A DNA stretch of 64,000 bases from Chryseobacterium soldanellicola (GCF_900100115.1 NZ_FNKL01000004.1:186001-250000), one strand, 5' to 3'; counted from the stretch's first letter, positions 25,731-35,566 are shown. The notes: a model not told the origin generated them from the sequence alone. Numbers and translations: made by a program.

Positions 25731-26498
25731 TTAAGATAAATTAGAAAATAAATGGTAAATTATCAAAAAGCCAAAGGGAGCAGCGCTACAGCTTTCTATC
25801 CAGAATGAAAAATAGGCTTCATTTCTTTTGTTTTCAGCGAAATAAATTAAGATAAAAGTAATTATACTTGAAAGAAAAAAAGCAATTGCGCCGGCCGAAT
25901 TTAAGTAAAATATAGCTAAAATACAGCTTATAAAAACCATCAGATAGGCAAGATATTTTGTATTCTGAACACCAATGAGAAGGGGAAAAGTTTTTACAGT
26001 ATCAACCTTCATATCCCGAATGTCAAATGGCAAAACCAAGGCTGTAACGTAAAAGAAGCTGATCAGAAATATAGAAAGATCAAATTCCGGTAATGTAAGC
26101 CAACAATTAACCAAAGCCCAGACCAAACCTACATAAAACACCTTCAATAAAGGGATTTTCCGGATGTAAACCTCAAGAAAAAAACTATTGTAAAGTAATC
26201 CTAAAATAACAATGATTGTCCATTTTAAAAGCCTTATTTCGTTATGATTATGAATAATCAATAATGCACAAATTACTCCGGTTATGATATTTAATAGTAA
26301 AATTTTATAAAAATGTTTTGTTTTTTGGTATTTTGTATAAAGATAGCCACTGAAATAAGTGATGAAAATCAAAAACATGGAAGGAAAACGGAATGTGTTT
26401 TGCTCTAGCATGAAAAATACTGCAAAAAGAGTCCCGGTTAAGGATACATAAAACTGACTGTCTATTACGGATTTTTTGAGTACTTTTAAGGAATTCAT
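25731..26498 (-). CDS. UbiA-like multi-TM protein
   Basis: This 255-residue membrane protein has about eight TM helices. The one Asp-rich motif is DIRDMKVDTVKTFPLLIG, which fits the second DxxxD motif of UbiA prenyltransferases. The first motif (NDxxD) is not obvious; YNSFFLEVY lies where it might be. It may be a diverged UbiA-family enzyme that prenylates an aromatic or other acceptor, or a catalytically altered relative. It diverges from the alpha-2-macroglobulin gene with only 19 bp between the two start codons. It reads toward the antitoxin-toxin-recF cluster. Confidence 0.65.
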   Translation of the reverse strand: MNSLKVLKKSVIDSQFYVSLTGTLFAVFFMLEQNTFRFPSMFLIFITYFSGYLYTKYQKTKHFYKILLLNIITGVICALLIIHNHNEIRLLKWTIIVILGLLYNSFFLEVYIRKIPLLKVFYVGLVWALVNCWLTLPEFDLSIFLISFFYVTALVLPFDIRDMKVDTVKTFPLLIGVQNTKYLAYLMVFISCILAIFYLNSAGAIAFFLSSIITFILIYFAENKRNEAYFSFWIESCSAAPFGFLIIYHLFSNLS

Positions 26499-26517
26499 TT
26501 ATACAAAAATAACACTT

Positions 26518-29500
26518 ATGAAAAGATTTTACAAAGTTTTGACGCTCACTTTTTTTATGTTGAGCTTTTCAGGACTTTTTGGTCAGAAATATTATGATGA
26601 TCAATGGAAGAAAATCTCCGAAAACAGCAAAAATGGAGCTTACAAATCTAATCTTCCCATTATTTTGGACATACAAAATCACGCCATGAAAGAAAATAAT
26701 ACCTTGCAGCTCATCCGGTCGCTGAAAGCTGAATTTAGTGTTGTCAATCAAACTGAAGATGACGATCAAAATAATACAGCATCACAGTTTTTTACAAAGC
26801 TTCAAAATGCGGACACTAAGCTTAAAGGCGAAGAAAAGCTGGTTTATCAGGTGCTTTTAAAAGGTTTTTTCTTAGACTATTATAACCAGAATTCATGGAA
26901 AGTGGACGCCAGAACGAATATGAATTCCCAGGATATTTCACAAATTGAAACCTGGAGCAAACTCGATTTTAAAAATTATCTGACTAAAAGTTTTAAAGAA
27001 TTAGATCAGCAGAAACTGGAACTGAAAAAGATCTCTTTTGCAAAATATAAAGATATTTTTTCTAATACAAAAGATGTTGCGTATTTCCCGACCTTGCTGG
27101 ATTGGTATTCATTGAAAAAAGTGAATTTCTTATCTGATAACGGGCTTTTTACAAAAAATGAACTGACTGAAAACAGAGCTCAGATCAACACTGTTTTTGA
27201 TGAATTAATTGCCGCAAACACGGGGAATTCTAAGCTGTATTTCATGCATCAGAAATTATTGGAAAATTGTAATTTTAATCAATGCAAAGACAAGCTACAG
27301 CAACTCCAGAATCTGGTAAAATCCAATGTAGAAGGTGATTATAAGGTTTTGATCATGGAAGAGATCGTGAATGAGCTTGTTGAGAAAAAGAAATCAAAAG
27401 AAGCTTTGGAAGTGGCTGCTCAGGCAAAAAGCCAATATCCAAAATCTCCTTTCATCGAAAATATTAAAAACAGGGAAAATCAGATTGTTAATCCTTCTCT
27501 GGCGATTAAATATGAGGAGCAGACCCAAAGCAATTTGCCGATTCATCTTGTTGCAGAATACAAAAATGTTTCTGAATTTTCAATTAATATCTATGAGGTA
27601 AAAGAAGATTATACCTCACTGTTGAAATACGCGCAAAACCCTTATGGCAATACATTTAGTACAATCAAAAAAAATCTTGTAAGAAAAGAAACATACCAAT
27701 TGGCTGATCCCAAAGATTATCAGCCGCACACCACTTCTTTAGAGATAAAGCCTCTGCAGTCAGGAGCTTATGTTGCAGAATATATTGTTGCAGGCTCAGA
27801 TTCAAAAGATAATGATTCAAGGCAGAGCTTTTATTTTTTAGTTTCCGATAATAAAATTATTTATCAAAATAAAACAGATAGAAATCAGCTTTCTAACGAA
27901 TTAAAGTTAGTGAACAGCGAGAATGGAAAGCCACTCATTAATGAAAATCTTACATTTTATGAATTTATTTCCAACAAACCTTTAAATAAAATTGAGGGCA
28001 AAACAAATGCTCAGGGAGTTTTTAAATTTCCATCTACAACGGGCAATGATTATTACAGAACTTTCTTAATCCAACAGCCAAAATCCAATGATTTTCAAAT
28101 GATGCAGGTGTATGGAAATGATAGATATTCCGAAAGTTATAATCCTAATAAACAACCTCGTACCCAAGCTCAAATCTTTACAGACAGAGCGATTTACAGG
28201 CCCGGACAGACTGTTTATTTTAAAGTAATTAATACTAAAATCGATAAAGAAATTGAATCTGTAGCTTCAGGTTTAAAACAAAAAGTAATGCTGCAGGATG
28301 CGAATGGACAAGATATTACTGCTCAAAGCTTTACCACAAACGAATTTGGTTCTTATCACGGAAGCTTTATTCTTCCAAAGGGAAAACTGAACGGCGTATT
28401 TTATATAAAAACCGACGGTGATACAAACGGTTATAAAGATATAAGGGTTGAAGAATATAAAAGGCCAAAATTTGAAGTGAGTTTTGATCCCGTAAAAGAC
28501 GAATACAAATATGGGCAGACCATTGAGCTGAAAGGGAAAGCGACCATGTTTTCCGGAGTAGCTTTGAGCAATACAACAGTGAATTATGAAATTAAAAAAC
28601 ATAATATCCGTTGGAAATATTTCTGGTGGTATCCGCAAGGTGATGACAATGAAAATTCAATCTTAGGGGAAGCAAAAACCAATGAAAAAGGTGAATTTGT
28701 CATTCGTTTAAACCTTGAAAAAGATGAAAAACTAGACGGAATCCAAATTGATAATTACGAGATAAATGCTTCAGTCACAGATATTAATGGTGAAACACAG
28801 TCTGCAGATACCGAGTTAAAAGTTTCTTCGGTTTCTCATTACATCAAAGCGGATGAAATAAAAAATGTTTTTGCCGATGAAAATGTAAAGCTGAAAGTTG
28901 AAACTAAAAACTATAATGATCAGAATCTAAAGAAATCGTATCAGGTTAAATTATCAAAACTGCAGGCTCCGGACAGGATTTTCAGGGATAATTTTAAATC
29001 TGAAGTTCAGGATTTACCAAAATACTCAAAAGAGGAATTTATCAGCAAGTTTCCCCATGATTTCTTTGATAAAAATGATGATATTAAAAACTGGAAAGCA
29101 TCTTCTGTCATTCTGAATGGAGCTACGCGAAGTGAAGAATCTCTTGATTTAGGAAAATTAGAAGCCGGAAATTATCAGCTGGAATTATATAATATTGAAG
29201 GAAAAGACACGATAAAATCTTCACAGAATTTCAGTGTTTGGGATAAAAATTCATTAAAACCGTCTCAAAAAATATTTTTAAATGTTCTTGAACCTAAAAA
29301 TGAATTTTCAAGAGGAGAAAAAGCAAAAATTTATGTTTATTCTGCGATTCCTGATGCTTTATCGAATATTTTCGTGCAGGATGGTTCAGGAAAAACTGTT
29401 TCTGAAACTCGGGCATTTAAAAATGGGATTTTAGAATATACAGTTGATATTCCAAAAGATAAAAGTGTCTCAAATGTAAATGTTCAGTTTCAGGTTGTTG

Positions 29501-32397
29501 CATTTAATGATGTTCAGACACAAACCGTTAATTTAAAAATAAAAGAAACCGAGCAGCCTTTAAAAATTGAAACCGTTACTTTTAGAGATAAGTTGGAACC
29601 GAATTCTAAGGAAAAATGGTTGGTAAAAGTTTTAGGAAGTGATAAAGAAAAGATCAATGCTGAAGTTTTGGCGAATATGTATGATATGTCTTTGGATCAA
29701 TTTGCTGCAAATAGCTTTAACTGGAGAAAATTATACACACCATATTCGATCGTAACTTCATATAATATTCAACAGACTTTAGAACAGAAATATTATCAGA
29801 AAAGATTACAATACAATAATGGCTCATACGTTGAAGTGCCGCAATTCAATTGGTTTGATGGTAATATTCTAAATTCTTTACAAGGATATGCAGCTGGAAT
29901 TGCTGTTCCAAAAGCGGCTCCTGCTCCAATGGCTGCTGCAAAAATGCGATCTGCAAGAGTAAGTGATGCAGCAATAGACATTACAAACTCTGGAAGACAA
30001 TTAACCGAGCAGGAAACGAAGGTATATTATGATGTTGATATAAGTGGGGCATTAGAAAGTACAAAAGAATCTCTAGACAAAGTCCCTGTCCGTCAAAATT
30101 TAAACGAAACAGCCTTTTTCTATCCGGATCTAAAAACCGATGCTGAAGGAAATGTCAACTTTGAATTCACCTCTCCCGAAGCCCTGACCAAATGGAAATT
30201 AATGTTCCTTGCTCATACAAAAGACGCGAGAGCAACAACATTGGAAAAAGAAGTTGTAACGCAGAAAGAATTTTCTGTAACGCCTAATTATCCTAGATTT
30301 TTAAGAGAAGGAGATGAATTAAATCTTCAGTCAAAATTATCGAATCTAACGAGCAAAAAATTAAGCGGTTCGGCGAATCTTCAAATATTGGATGCATTTA
30401 CCAATGAAGATATTTCCTCAAAATTCGGATTAAATGCAAGCACGCAAAATTTTGATTTAAATGAAAACGGAAATTCCGCATTGACATGGAAGGTGAAAGT
30501 GCCGAATAATGTTTCATCCATTATTTTAAAAGTGGTGGCAAAAGCCGGACAATATTCTGATGGCGAGCAAAAAGCGGTAGCAATTTTACCAAACAGAATG
30601 CTGGTGACGGATGCAGTTCCGGTTTTCGTGAAAGAAGGCGAAACAAAGACTTTCGAGCTTGAAAATCTTAAAAATGCAAACTCAACAACCATTTCAAATG
30701 TTTCAAATACATTGGAATTGACAACAAATCCGATTTGGGAAATCATGTTTGCGCTTCCAAGCCTTAAAAATGATCAGAATAATTCAGCGGATGTGATCTT
30801 CAATAAATGGTTTGCGGATGTTTTGGCTTCCGAAATTTTCAGAGCCAATCCGAAGCTTAAAACTGTTTTTGAAGAATATCAGAGCAAAGGATTATTAAAT
30901 TCAAATCTTGAAAAAAATCAGGAATTGAAGCAATTATTACTGGAAGAAACGCCATGGGTTTTAGAAAGTAAAAATGAAGATGAGCAAATGCAGAAATTAG
31001 CCTTACTTTTTGATGCCAATACAATGAAAAATTCAATCAATCAGGATTGGGATGATTTCAAAAAGCTGCAAAATCCGGATGGTGGTTTCTCTTGGTATCA
31101 AGGATATCCGAGCTCTTATGGAACTTCATTGTATATCTTGAAAAACTTAGGAAAAATCAATTCCTGGCTGAAAGATAATGTGAAGGATTATCAAGCTTCA
31201 GAACAAAAAGAATTGGTTGCCAATCTGGTAAAATATTTAGATGATGAGATCAATAAATATTCTGATGTGAAGAAAGAAAATGTCTGGAACAACTGGACAT
31301 TAGATTATCTCGACACCCGAAATTATTGGGAAAAACAATATCCTTTAAGTGGAAAAGGGGCTGCATTAAAAGCATTAATCAAACAAACTGCGAAAAAGGC
31401 AAAAATAACAGATTTTACTTTCTTCGGTTTGCATCGCGCGGCCTTATTGATGAACGATTACGGATTAAAAGATACTTCAGATAAATTGATGAATTATTTA
31501 AAAGAAACTTCTGTAGATTCAAAAAATCAAGGCGTTTACTGGAAACAAAATCTTGACGACTGGGGCTGGTTCAGCTCAAAAGTAGTGAATCATGCAGGTG
31601 CTTTGGAAGCTTTCAATAAGTTGAAGCCAAACGACCAGAAATTCATTGAAGACATGAAAATCTGGTTGATTACTCAAAAAGAAGTCAATTCCTGGGGAAG
31701 TTCAAGAGGAACATCAGAAGTGATTTTTACGATTTTAAATTCAGGAAAATCATGGACGAGCACGGAAAGCGACAAAGCAACAATTGTTTGGGGTGGGAAA
31801 GAATTACAACCGCAGATTCAGGCGACAGGCTATGTAAAATCTACTATAAAAACTGATGTTTTAGATAAAAATTTAGGAACAGTGACCGTTACAAAACCAG
31901 GTCCGGGAATTGTTCAGGGCGGATTGTTCTGGCAATATTATGAAGATCTGGACAAGATTAAATCTTCTGAAAATTATATTTCTATTTCAAAAGAATTGTA
32001 TAAAAAAATCAAAACGGTAAACGGAGAAGAATTACAGAAAATCTCACCGGAAACGCCTTTGAAAGTTGGAGATAAAATCACCGTAAGAATGATTTTAAAC
32101 ACAGATCGCCCGATGGAATTTATTCATATAAAAGACATGAGAGCAGCCGGATTTGAGCCTGTAGATGTACTTTCCGGGTATCAGTGGAAAAATAATCTTG
32201 GCTATTATCAATCTACAAAAGATGCTTCCACAAATTTCTATATTGAATCGATGCCAAAAGGAAAATATGTTTTTGAATACGATTATATAGCCAACGCATC
32301 CGGAAAATTCTCCAACGGAATTACCACCATGCAAAACTATTACGCGCCACAAATGAATGCGCATACGAAAGGCTCAAATATTCAGATTTCAGAATAA
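26518..32397 (+). CDS. bacterial alpha-2-macroglobulin family protein, no thioester motif
   Basis: I place the start at the ATG at 26518, giving a 1959-residue exported protein (MKRFYKVLTLTFFMLSFSG, cut after LFGQ). Macroglobulin domains fill the first two thirds; the MG2 hallmark FTDRAIYRPGQTVYFKV is present near residue 555. A complement-like helical domain sits in the last third (KKLQNPDGGFSWYQGYPSSY, GRGT-like stretches). Where relatives carry the reactive CxEQ thioester, this protein has LKNDQNNSADVIF, with no Cys. Bait-and-trap with covalent linkage is thus unlikely; a non-covalent trap or structural role is possible. No penicillin-binding protein gene lies beside it. Confidence 0.9.
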   Translation: MKRFYKVLTLTFFMLSFSGLFGQKYYDDQWKKISENSKNGAYKSNLPIILDIQNHAMKENNTLQLIRSLKAEFSVVNQTEDDDQNNTASQFFTKLQNADTKLKGEEKLVYQVLLKGFFLDYYNQNSWKVDARTNMNSQDISQIETWSKLDFKNYLTKSFKELDQQKLELKKISFAKYKDIFSNTKDVAYFPTLLDWYSLKKVNFLSDNGLFTKNELTENRAQINTVFDELIAANTGNSKLYFMHQKLLENCNFNQCKDKLQQLQNLVKSNVEGDYKVLIMEEIVNELVEKKKSKEALEVAAQAKSQYPKSPFIENIKNRENQIVNPSLAIKYEEQTQSNLPIHLVAEYKNVSEFSINIYEVKEDYTSLLKYAQNPYGNTFSTIKKNLVRKETYQLADPKDYQPHTTSLEIKPLQSGAYVAEYIVAGSDSKDNDSRQSFYFLVSDNKIIYQNKTDRNQLSNELKLVNSENGKPLINENLTFYEFISNKPLNKIEGKTNAQGVFKFPSTTGNDYYRTFLIQQPKSNDFQMMQVYGNDRYSESYNPNKQPRTQAQIFTDRAIYRPGQTVYFKVINTKIDKEIESVASGLKQKVMLQDANGQDITAQSFTTNEFGSYHGSFILPKGKLNGVFYIKTDGDTNGYKDIRVEEYKRPKFEVSFDPVKDEYKYGQTIELKGKATMFSGVALSNTTVNYEIKKHNIRWKYFWWYPQGDDNENSILGEAKTNEKGEFVIRLNLEKDEKLDGIQIDNYEINASVTDINGETQSADTELKVSSVSHYIKADEIKNVFADENVKLKVETKNYNDQNLKKSYQVKLSKLQAPDRIFRDNFKSEVQDLPKYSKEEFISKFPHDFFDKNDDIKNWKASSVILNGATRSEESLDLGKLEAGNYQLELYNIEGKDTIKSSQNFSVWDKNSLKPSQKIFLNVLEPKNEFSRGEKAKIYVYSAIPDALSNIFVQDGSGKTVSETRAFKNGILEYTVDIPKDKSVSNVNVQFQVVAFNDVQTQTVNLKIKETEQPLKIETVTFRDKLEPNSKEKWLVKVLGSDKEKINAEVLANMYDMSLDQFAANSFNWRKLYTPYSIVTSYNIQQTLEQKYYQKRLQYNNGSYVEVPQFNWFDGNILNSLQGYAAGIAVPKAAPAPMAAAKMRSARVSDAAIDITNSGRQLTEQETKVYYDVDISGALESTKESLDKVPVRQNLNETAFFYPDLKTDAEGNVNFEFTSPEALTKWKLMFLAHTKDARATTLEKEVVTQKEFSVTPNYPRFLREGDELNLQSKLSNLTSKKLSGSANLQILDAFTNEDISSKFGLNASTQNFDLNENGNSALTWKVKVPNNVSSIILKVVAKAGQYSDGEQKAVAILPNRMLVTDAVPVFVKEGETKTFELENLKNANSTTISNVSNTLELTTNPIWEIMFALPSLKNDQNNSADVIFNKWFADVLASEIFRANPKLKTVFEEYQSKGLLNSNLEKNQELKQLLLEETPWVLESKNEDEQMQKLALLFDANTMKNSINQDWDDFKKLQNPDGGFSWYQGYPSSYGTSLYILKNLGKINSWLKDNVKDYQASEQKELVANLVKYLDDEINKYSDVKKENVWNNWTLDYLDTRNYWEKQYPLSGKGAALKALIKQTAKKAKITDFTFFGLHRAALLMNDYGLKDTSDKLMNYLKETSVDSKNQGVYWKQNLDDWGWFSSKVVNHAGALEAFNKLKPNDQKFIEDMKIWLITQKEVNSWGSSRGTSEVIFTILNSGKSWTSTESDKATIVWGGKELQPQIQATGYVKSTIKTDVLDKNLGTVTVTKPGPGIVQGGLFWQYYEDLDKIKSSENYISISKELYKKIKTVNGEELQKISPETPLKVGDKITVRMILNTDRPMEFIHIKDMRAAGFEPVDVLSGYQWKNNLGYYQSTKDASTNFYIESMPKGKYVFEYDYIANASGKFSNGITTMQNYYAPQMNAHTKGSNIQISE

Positions 32398-32414
32398 TTA
32401 GTTTTTACACTCAT

Positions 32415-32448
32415 AAAAAGCTCCTTGCAATTCTGTAAGGAGCTTTTT
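32415..32448 (+). terminator. terminator of the alpha-2-macroglobulin gene
   Basis: AAAAAGCTCCTT (32415-32426) pairs fully with AAGGAGCTTTTT (32437-32448), leaving a 10-nt loop and a T-run on the 3' side. It lies 18 bp after the stop. Confidence 0.85.
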
Positions 32449-32561
32449 ATTTGATTGAAATGTTGTAATATTTTGATTTACAGTGTAATAAATCTTTTTT
32501 AACAAGATTAGAAAATGACAGAAAAAACTAATATATTTGTTTTTTAACAATTAAATAAACT

Positions 32562-33017
32562 ATGGAAAACGTTTTTGATGCAAAAGATGCTCAGAATTAC
32601 ATTGATAGGATAAATAAACTGGTAGAAGATACTCACGGTTTGTGGGGCAAAATGACTGTTGATCAAATGTTGGCACACTGTTGCATAACATACGAAATGG
32701 TTTATGAGCCTGAAAAACATAAAAAACCCGGAGCGATTGCAAAATTTATCCTGAAAAGATTTGTTAAGCCTAAAGTAGTTGGTGAAAAGGCTTATCCGAG
32801 GGATTCTCCGACAGCACCACAATTTGTAGTTAACGGAAGAAAAAACTTTGAAGAAGAAAAGAAAAGACTGATAGGATTTATTCAGAAAACGCAACAATTA
32901 GGCGCTGCAGCTTTTGATGGAAAAGAGTCTTTTTCTTTCGGAAAATTAAATTCCCATGAATGGAATAATATGTTTGCAAAACATTTAAACCATCATTTAT
33001 CACAATTTGGAGTGTAA
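32562..33017 (+). CDS. DUF1569 (DinB-like) protein
   Basis: The 151-residue cytoplasmic protein matches the DUF1569 family, a branch of the DinB/YfiT-like four-helix fold. The helix with the metal-binding His is DQMLAHCCITYEMV, and a second His pair lies near the end (FAKHLNHHLSQFGV), which fits the three-His site of DinB-like proteins. Its substrate is not known; related proteins are thiol transferases or hydrolases. A promoter-like TATATTTG lies about 23 bp upstream (32532-32539). The following gene starts 6 bp after its stop. Confidence 0.75.
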   Translation: MENVFDAKDAQNYIDRINKLVEDTHGLWGKMTVDQMLAHCCITYEMVYEPEKHKKPGAIAKFILKRFVKPKVVGEKAYPRDSPTAPQFVVNGRKNFEEEKKRLIGFIQKTQQLGAAAFDGKESFSFGKLNSHEWNNMFAKHLNHHLSQFGV

Positions 33018-33023
33018 GATGTG

Positions 33024-33551
33024 ATGAAAAAAATTCTGTTATTTTTAATATTTGCCTTTTCATTTTCTTTTGGACAGTCAAATGGATTTCAGTTGAAAAA
33101 TGAAGATTTCAGCCATTTGTTGATGAATAAAGAAACACCTTTTTACGGGACGATTTCTACGCAGGAAACTGTTATTAAATTAAGAATCGAAAAGGCAGCC
33201 AAAAATCCTGAAAGGCAAGAACAGTACTTTGTTTCCGGATATTCTGATGTGGAAGGAAATAAATCAAAATTTTCAGGGGAAATAATCTTTACGCAAACGT
33301 TTAATGTTAAAAATTTACCGGAGGATATGCTTGTTTTTGGAGATTTTACCCTCAAAGAATTGGATTCTGGCGAGCATTCGGGGATTTTTAAAGGCAAGCT
33401 TAGAATTCAGACGGTAAAATTAATGACAAAAGATACTAATGCAACGCTCACGTTTAAAGGGAAATGGACCAACTATTCCAAAACAATGGACTTTGATGTC
33501 TGGTGGGCAAATTTTTCGCCTACCGATATTTCTAAAGTCATTTTTAAATAA
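33024..33551 (+). CDS. exported protein, first of a tandem paralogue pair
   Basis: This 175-residue protein has a signal peptide (MKKILLFLIFAFSFSFG, then Q). It is beta-rich with no family I can name. The blocks QYFVSGYSDVEG, SGEHSGIFKGKLRI and FKGKWTNYSKTMDFDVWWAN recur in shortened form in the next gene (QEYFVSGYSLV, KGKHSGVFKGKFIY, GNWKSYDGTLDLKT). The pair is thus a tandem duplication with diverged length. Role may be envelope-linked. An ATG at 33024 is preferred over the GTG three bases earlier. Confidence 0.6.
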   Translation: MKKILLFLIFAFSFSFGQSNGFQLKNEDFSHLLMNKETPFYGTISTQETVIKLRIEKAAKNPERQEQYFVSGYSDVEGNKSKFSGEIIFTQTFNVKNLPEDMLVFGDFTLKELDSGEHSGIFKGKLRIQTVKLMTKDTNATLTFKGKWTNYSKTMDFDVWWANFSPTDISKVIFK

Positions 33552-33567
33552 TTAAATTAAAATCACA

Positions 33568-34038
33568 ATGAAAAAACTTTTATTATTCCTTATTCTTGTT
33601 TCCAATTTTATATTTGCACAAATGCCGAATATTTCAAATGTCTGGCAAAATAACAGCAAACCTTACACGGGAACAATCGGAAATGACAAAAAGGAAATTA
33701 AGCTGAAGATTAATATTTCTGAACAGAATAAAAAAAACGATCAGGAATATTTCGTTTCCGGGTATTCCCTGGTTGATAAAACCTATTCACGGCTTGAAGG
33801 GAATTTTATCATCACAAAATACAAAGATTCAAAGAAAAAAGGAACCGTTTACGGCGAATATGAGTTTGCAGAAGAAAATAAAGGAAAGCATTCCGGGGTT
33901 TTTAAAGGTAAATTTATTTATACCTTCAAATGGAATAAAACTTCCGAGAAAATCGAAGCCCAATACATAGAATTAATCGGAAATTGGAAAAGCTATGACG
34001 GAACTCTGGATCTTAAAACCCGGTTGAAAAATCAATAA
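33568..34038 (+). CDS. exported protein, second of the tandem paralogue pair
   Basis: This 156-residue protein has the signal MKKLLLFLILVSNFIFAQ. It shares the order of conserved blocks with the preceding gene, namely YFVSGYSLVDKTYSRLEGNF, HSGVFKGKF and GNWKSYDGTLDL, but its middle is different (Lys-rich, EENKGKHSG). It starts 16 bp after the first copy. No function is assigned; a duplicated small envelope protein is all that the sequence supports. Confidence 0.6.
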   Translation: MKKLLLFLILVSNFIFAQMPNISNVWQNNSKPYTGTIGNDKKEIKLKINISEQNKKNDQEYFVSGYSLVDKTYSRLEGNFIITKYKDSKKKGTVYGEYEFAEENKGKHSGVFKGKFIYTFKWNKTSEKIEAQYIELIGNWKSYDGTLDLKTRLKNQ

Positions 34039-34068
34039 TCAGTATAAATCAGCAGTAAATAAAAAAAT

Positions 34069-34440
34069 ATGAAATTAGGCGCATTCTCAATTAGCTTAAG
34101 TGTAAAAGATCTTCAGAAGTCTAAAGATTTTTATGAAAAGCTAGGCTTCAGTTCGATGGGTGGAGCGATAGAACAAAACTATCTTATTATGAAGAATGGC
34201 GATCATCTGATCGGGCTTTTTCAGGCGATGTTTGACGGAAATATGCTTACCTTCAACCCCGGCTGGGATCAAAATGCCCAAAATCTTGAATCCTTTGATG
34301 ATGTTCGTGATATTCAGAAACATCTGAAAGAAAATGGAGTTGAGCTTGAGAAAACAGCAGATGAAACAACTTCAGGCCCGGAACATATCTTCTTAAAAGA
34401 TCCTGACGGAAATATGATCCTAATTGATCAACACAGATAA
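34069..34440 (+). CDS. VOC-fold (glyoxalase/bleomycin-resistance-like) protein
   Basis: This 123-residue protein has the vicinal oxygen chelate fold, with one beta-alpha-beta-beta-beta unit and a possible metal-binding end EHIFLKDPDGNMILIDQHR. Blocks of the family are SVKDLQKSKDFYEKLGF and the terminal DPDGN. The substrate is not deducible; such proteins include isomerases, dioxygenases and resistance factors. It is followed at 24 bp by an SRPBCC protein, and more VOC and SRPBCC genes lie nearby (35058, 39582, 40013). Confidence 0.8.
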   Translation: MKLGAFSISLSVKDLQKSKDFYEKLGFSSMGGAIEQNYLIMKNGDHLIGLFQAMFDGNMLTFNPGWDQNAQNLESFDDVRDIQKHLKENGVELEKTADETTSGPEHIFLKDPDGNMILIDQHR

Positions 34441-34464
34441 AAATTAAAGCAAAAAACATAAAAG

Positions 34465-35007
34465 ATGAAAATATTTAAAAGAGTTTTACTATTTCTTGCA
34501 GCAATGTTAGTCATTTGGCTGATTATAGCGGCTTTTATTTCGGGAGATTTTAAATATGAAAAATCAATTTCAATCAATGCTCCGGTAAAAAAAGTCTGGC
34601 AGAATACCAATACTTTAAAATTAATGGATCAATGGAGCCCGTGGAACGATCTTGATCCGAAAATGAAAAAAGACTGGACCGGAACAACTGGGAAACCTGG
34701 CGAAAAAATGTGTTGGGACAGTAAAGTTGATGCCGCAGGAAAAGGATGTCAGGAAGTGAAAAAAGTTGATGATTCGGGCAAAAGAATTGATACGGCAATC
34801 AAATTTTTAACACCCTACGAAAGTGAAGCCAATGCTTTTGTGACAGTCGTTCCGGAAGGAAACGGCAGTAAAGCAACCTGGGGATTTACTTCACAAATTC
34901 CTTATCCTTTTACCATTATGAAACTTTTCATGAATATGGAAGATTCTATTGGAAAAGATTATCAAAAAGGGCTTTCCAGATTAAAAGAAATGTCTGAAAA
35001 ACCTTAA
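34465..35007 (+). CDS. SRPBCC-family (polyketide-cyclase-like) protein with an N-terminal TM helix
   Basis: The 180-residue protein has an N-terminal TM helix (about 5-26: LLFLAAMLVIWLIIAAFISG). The soluble domain (about 30-175) has an SRPBCC/START-type fold with KSISINAPVKKVWQNTNTL, DQWSPWNDLDPKMKKDW, and late KDYQKGLSRLKEM. This domain binds hydrophobic ligands in many families; the ligand here is unknown. The TM helix should hold the domain at the inner membrane. It lies between two VOC-fold genes on the same strand. Confidence 0.78.
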   Translation: MKIFKRVLLFLAAMLVIWLIIAAFISGDFKYEKSISINAPVKKVWQNTNTLKLMDQWSPWNDLDPKMKKDWTGTTGKPGEKMCWDSKVDAAGKGCQEVKKVDDSGKRIDTAIKFLTPYESEANAFVTVVPEGNGSKATWGFTSQIPYPFTIMKLFMNMEDSIGKDYQKGLSRLKEMSEKP

Positions 35008-35057
35008 TTCAATTTAAAAACTAAATTATAATTAACATTTAAAAAAAGAACACATTT

Positions 35058-35507
35058 ATGGCATCAGTAAACGTTTATTTAACATTCAATGGAAACTGCA
35101 GAGAAGCATTCGATTTCTACAAATCTGTTTTCGGCGGCGAATATCCTTACATCGGGACTTTCGGGGAAATGCCTCCAATGGAAGGCCAGGAAGCAAAAGA
35201 AGAAGACAAAGACAAGATCATGCACGTTTCTCTGCCGATCTCTAAAGAAACAACTTTAATGGGAAGTGACGCGGGTTGCGATGGAGCAGCTAACTTTAAG
35301 GCAGGAAATAATTTCTCAATTTCTATCAATGCTGAATCTAAAGACGAAGCAGACAAATTATTCAACGGGCTTTCCGCTGGCGGACAAGTGACAATGCCAA
35401 TGGCAGATACCTTTTGGGGTGCTTATTTCGGAATGTTTACAGATAAATTCGGGATCAACTGGATGGTAAATTATGACGATCCTGCAAAAATGCAGCAACA
35501 TCCATAA
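35058..35507 (+). CDS. VOC-fold protein of the PhnB/YjdN type
   Basis: This 149-residue protein resembles PhnB/YjdN-like VOC proteins (older name 3-demethylubiquinone-9 methyltransferase-like). Its blocks are YLTFNGNCREAFDFYKSVF, IMHVSLPISKETTLMGSD, FWGAYFGMFTDKFGINWMVN. No catalytic activity can be stated. It forms a likely operon with the upstream VOC and SRPBCC genes. Confidence 0.8.
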   Translation: MASVNVYLTFNGNCREAFDFYKSVFGGEYPYIGTFGEMPPMEGQEAKEEDKDKIMHVSLPISKETTLMGSDAGCDGAANFKAGNNFSISINAESKDEADKLFNGLSAGGQVTMPMADTFWGAYFGMFTDKFGINWMVNYDDPAKMQQHP

Positions 35508-35534
35508 TCATAAATATTTGATTATATACAAAGT

Positions 35535-35566
35535 AAACCGGCGGAATTTCTGTCGGTTTTATTTTT
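35535..35566 (+). terminator. terminator of the VOC/SRPBCC cluster
   Basis: AAACCG (35535-35540) pairs with CGGTTT (35554-35559), followed by a T-rich tail. It lies 28 bp past the VOC gene stop. Confidence 0.6.
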
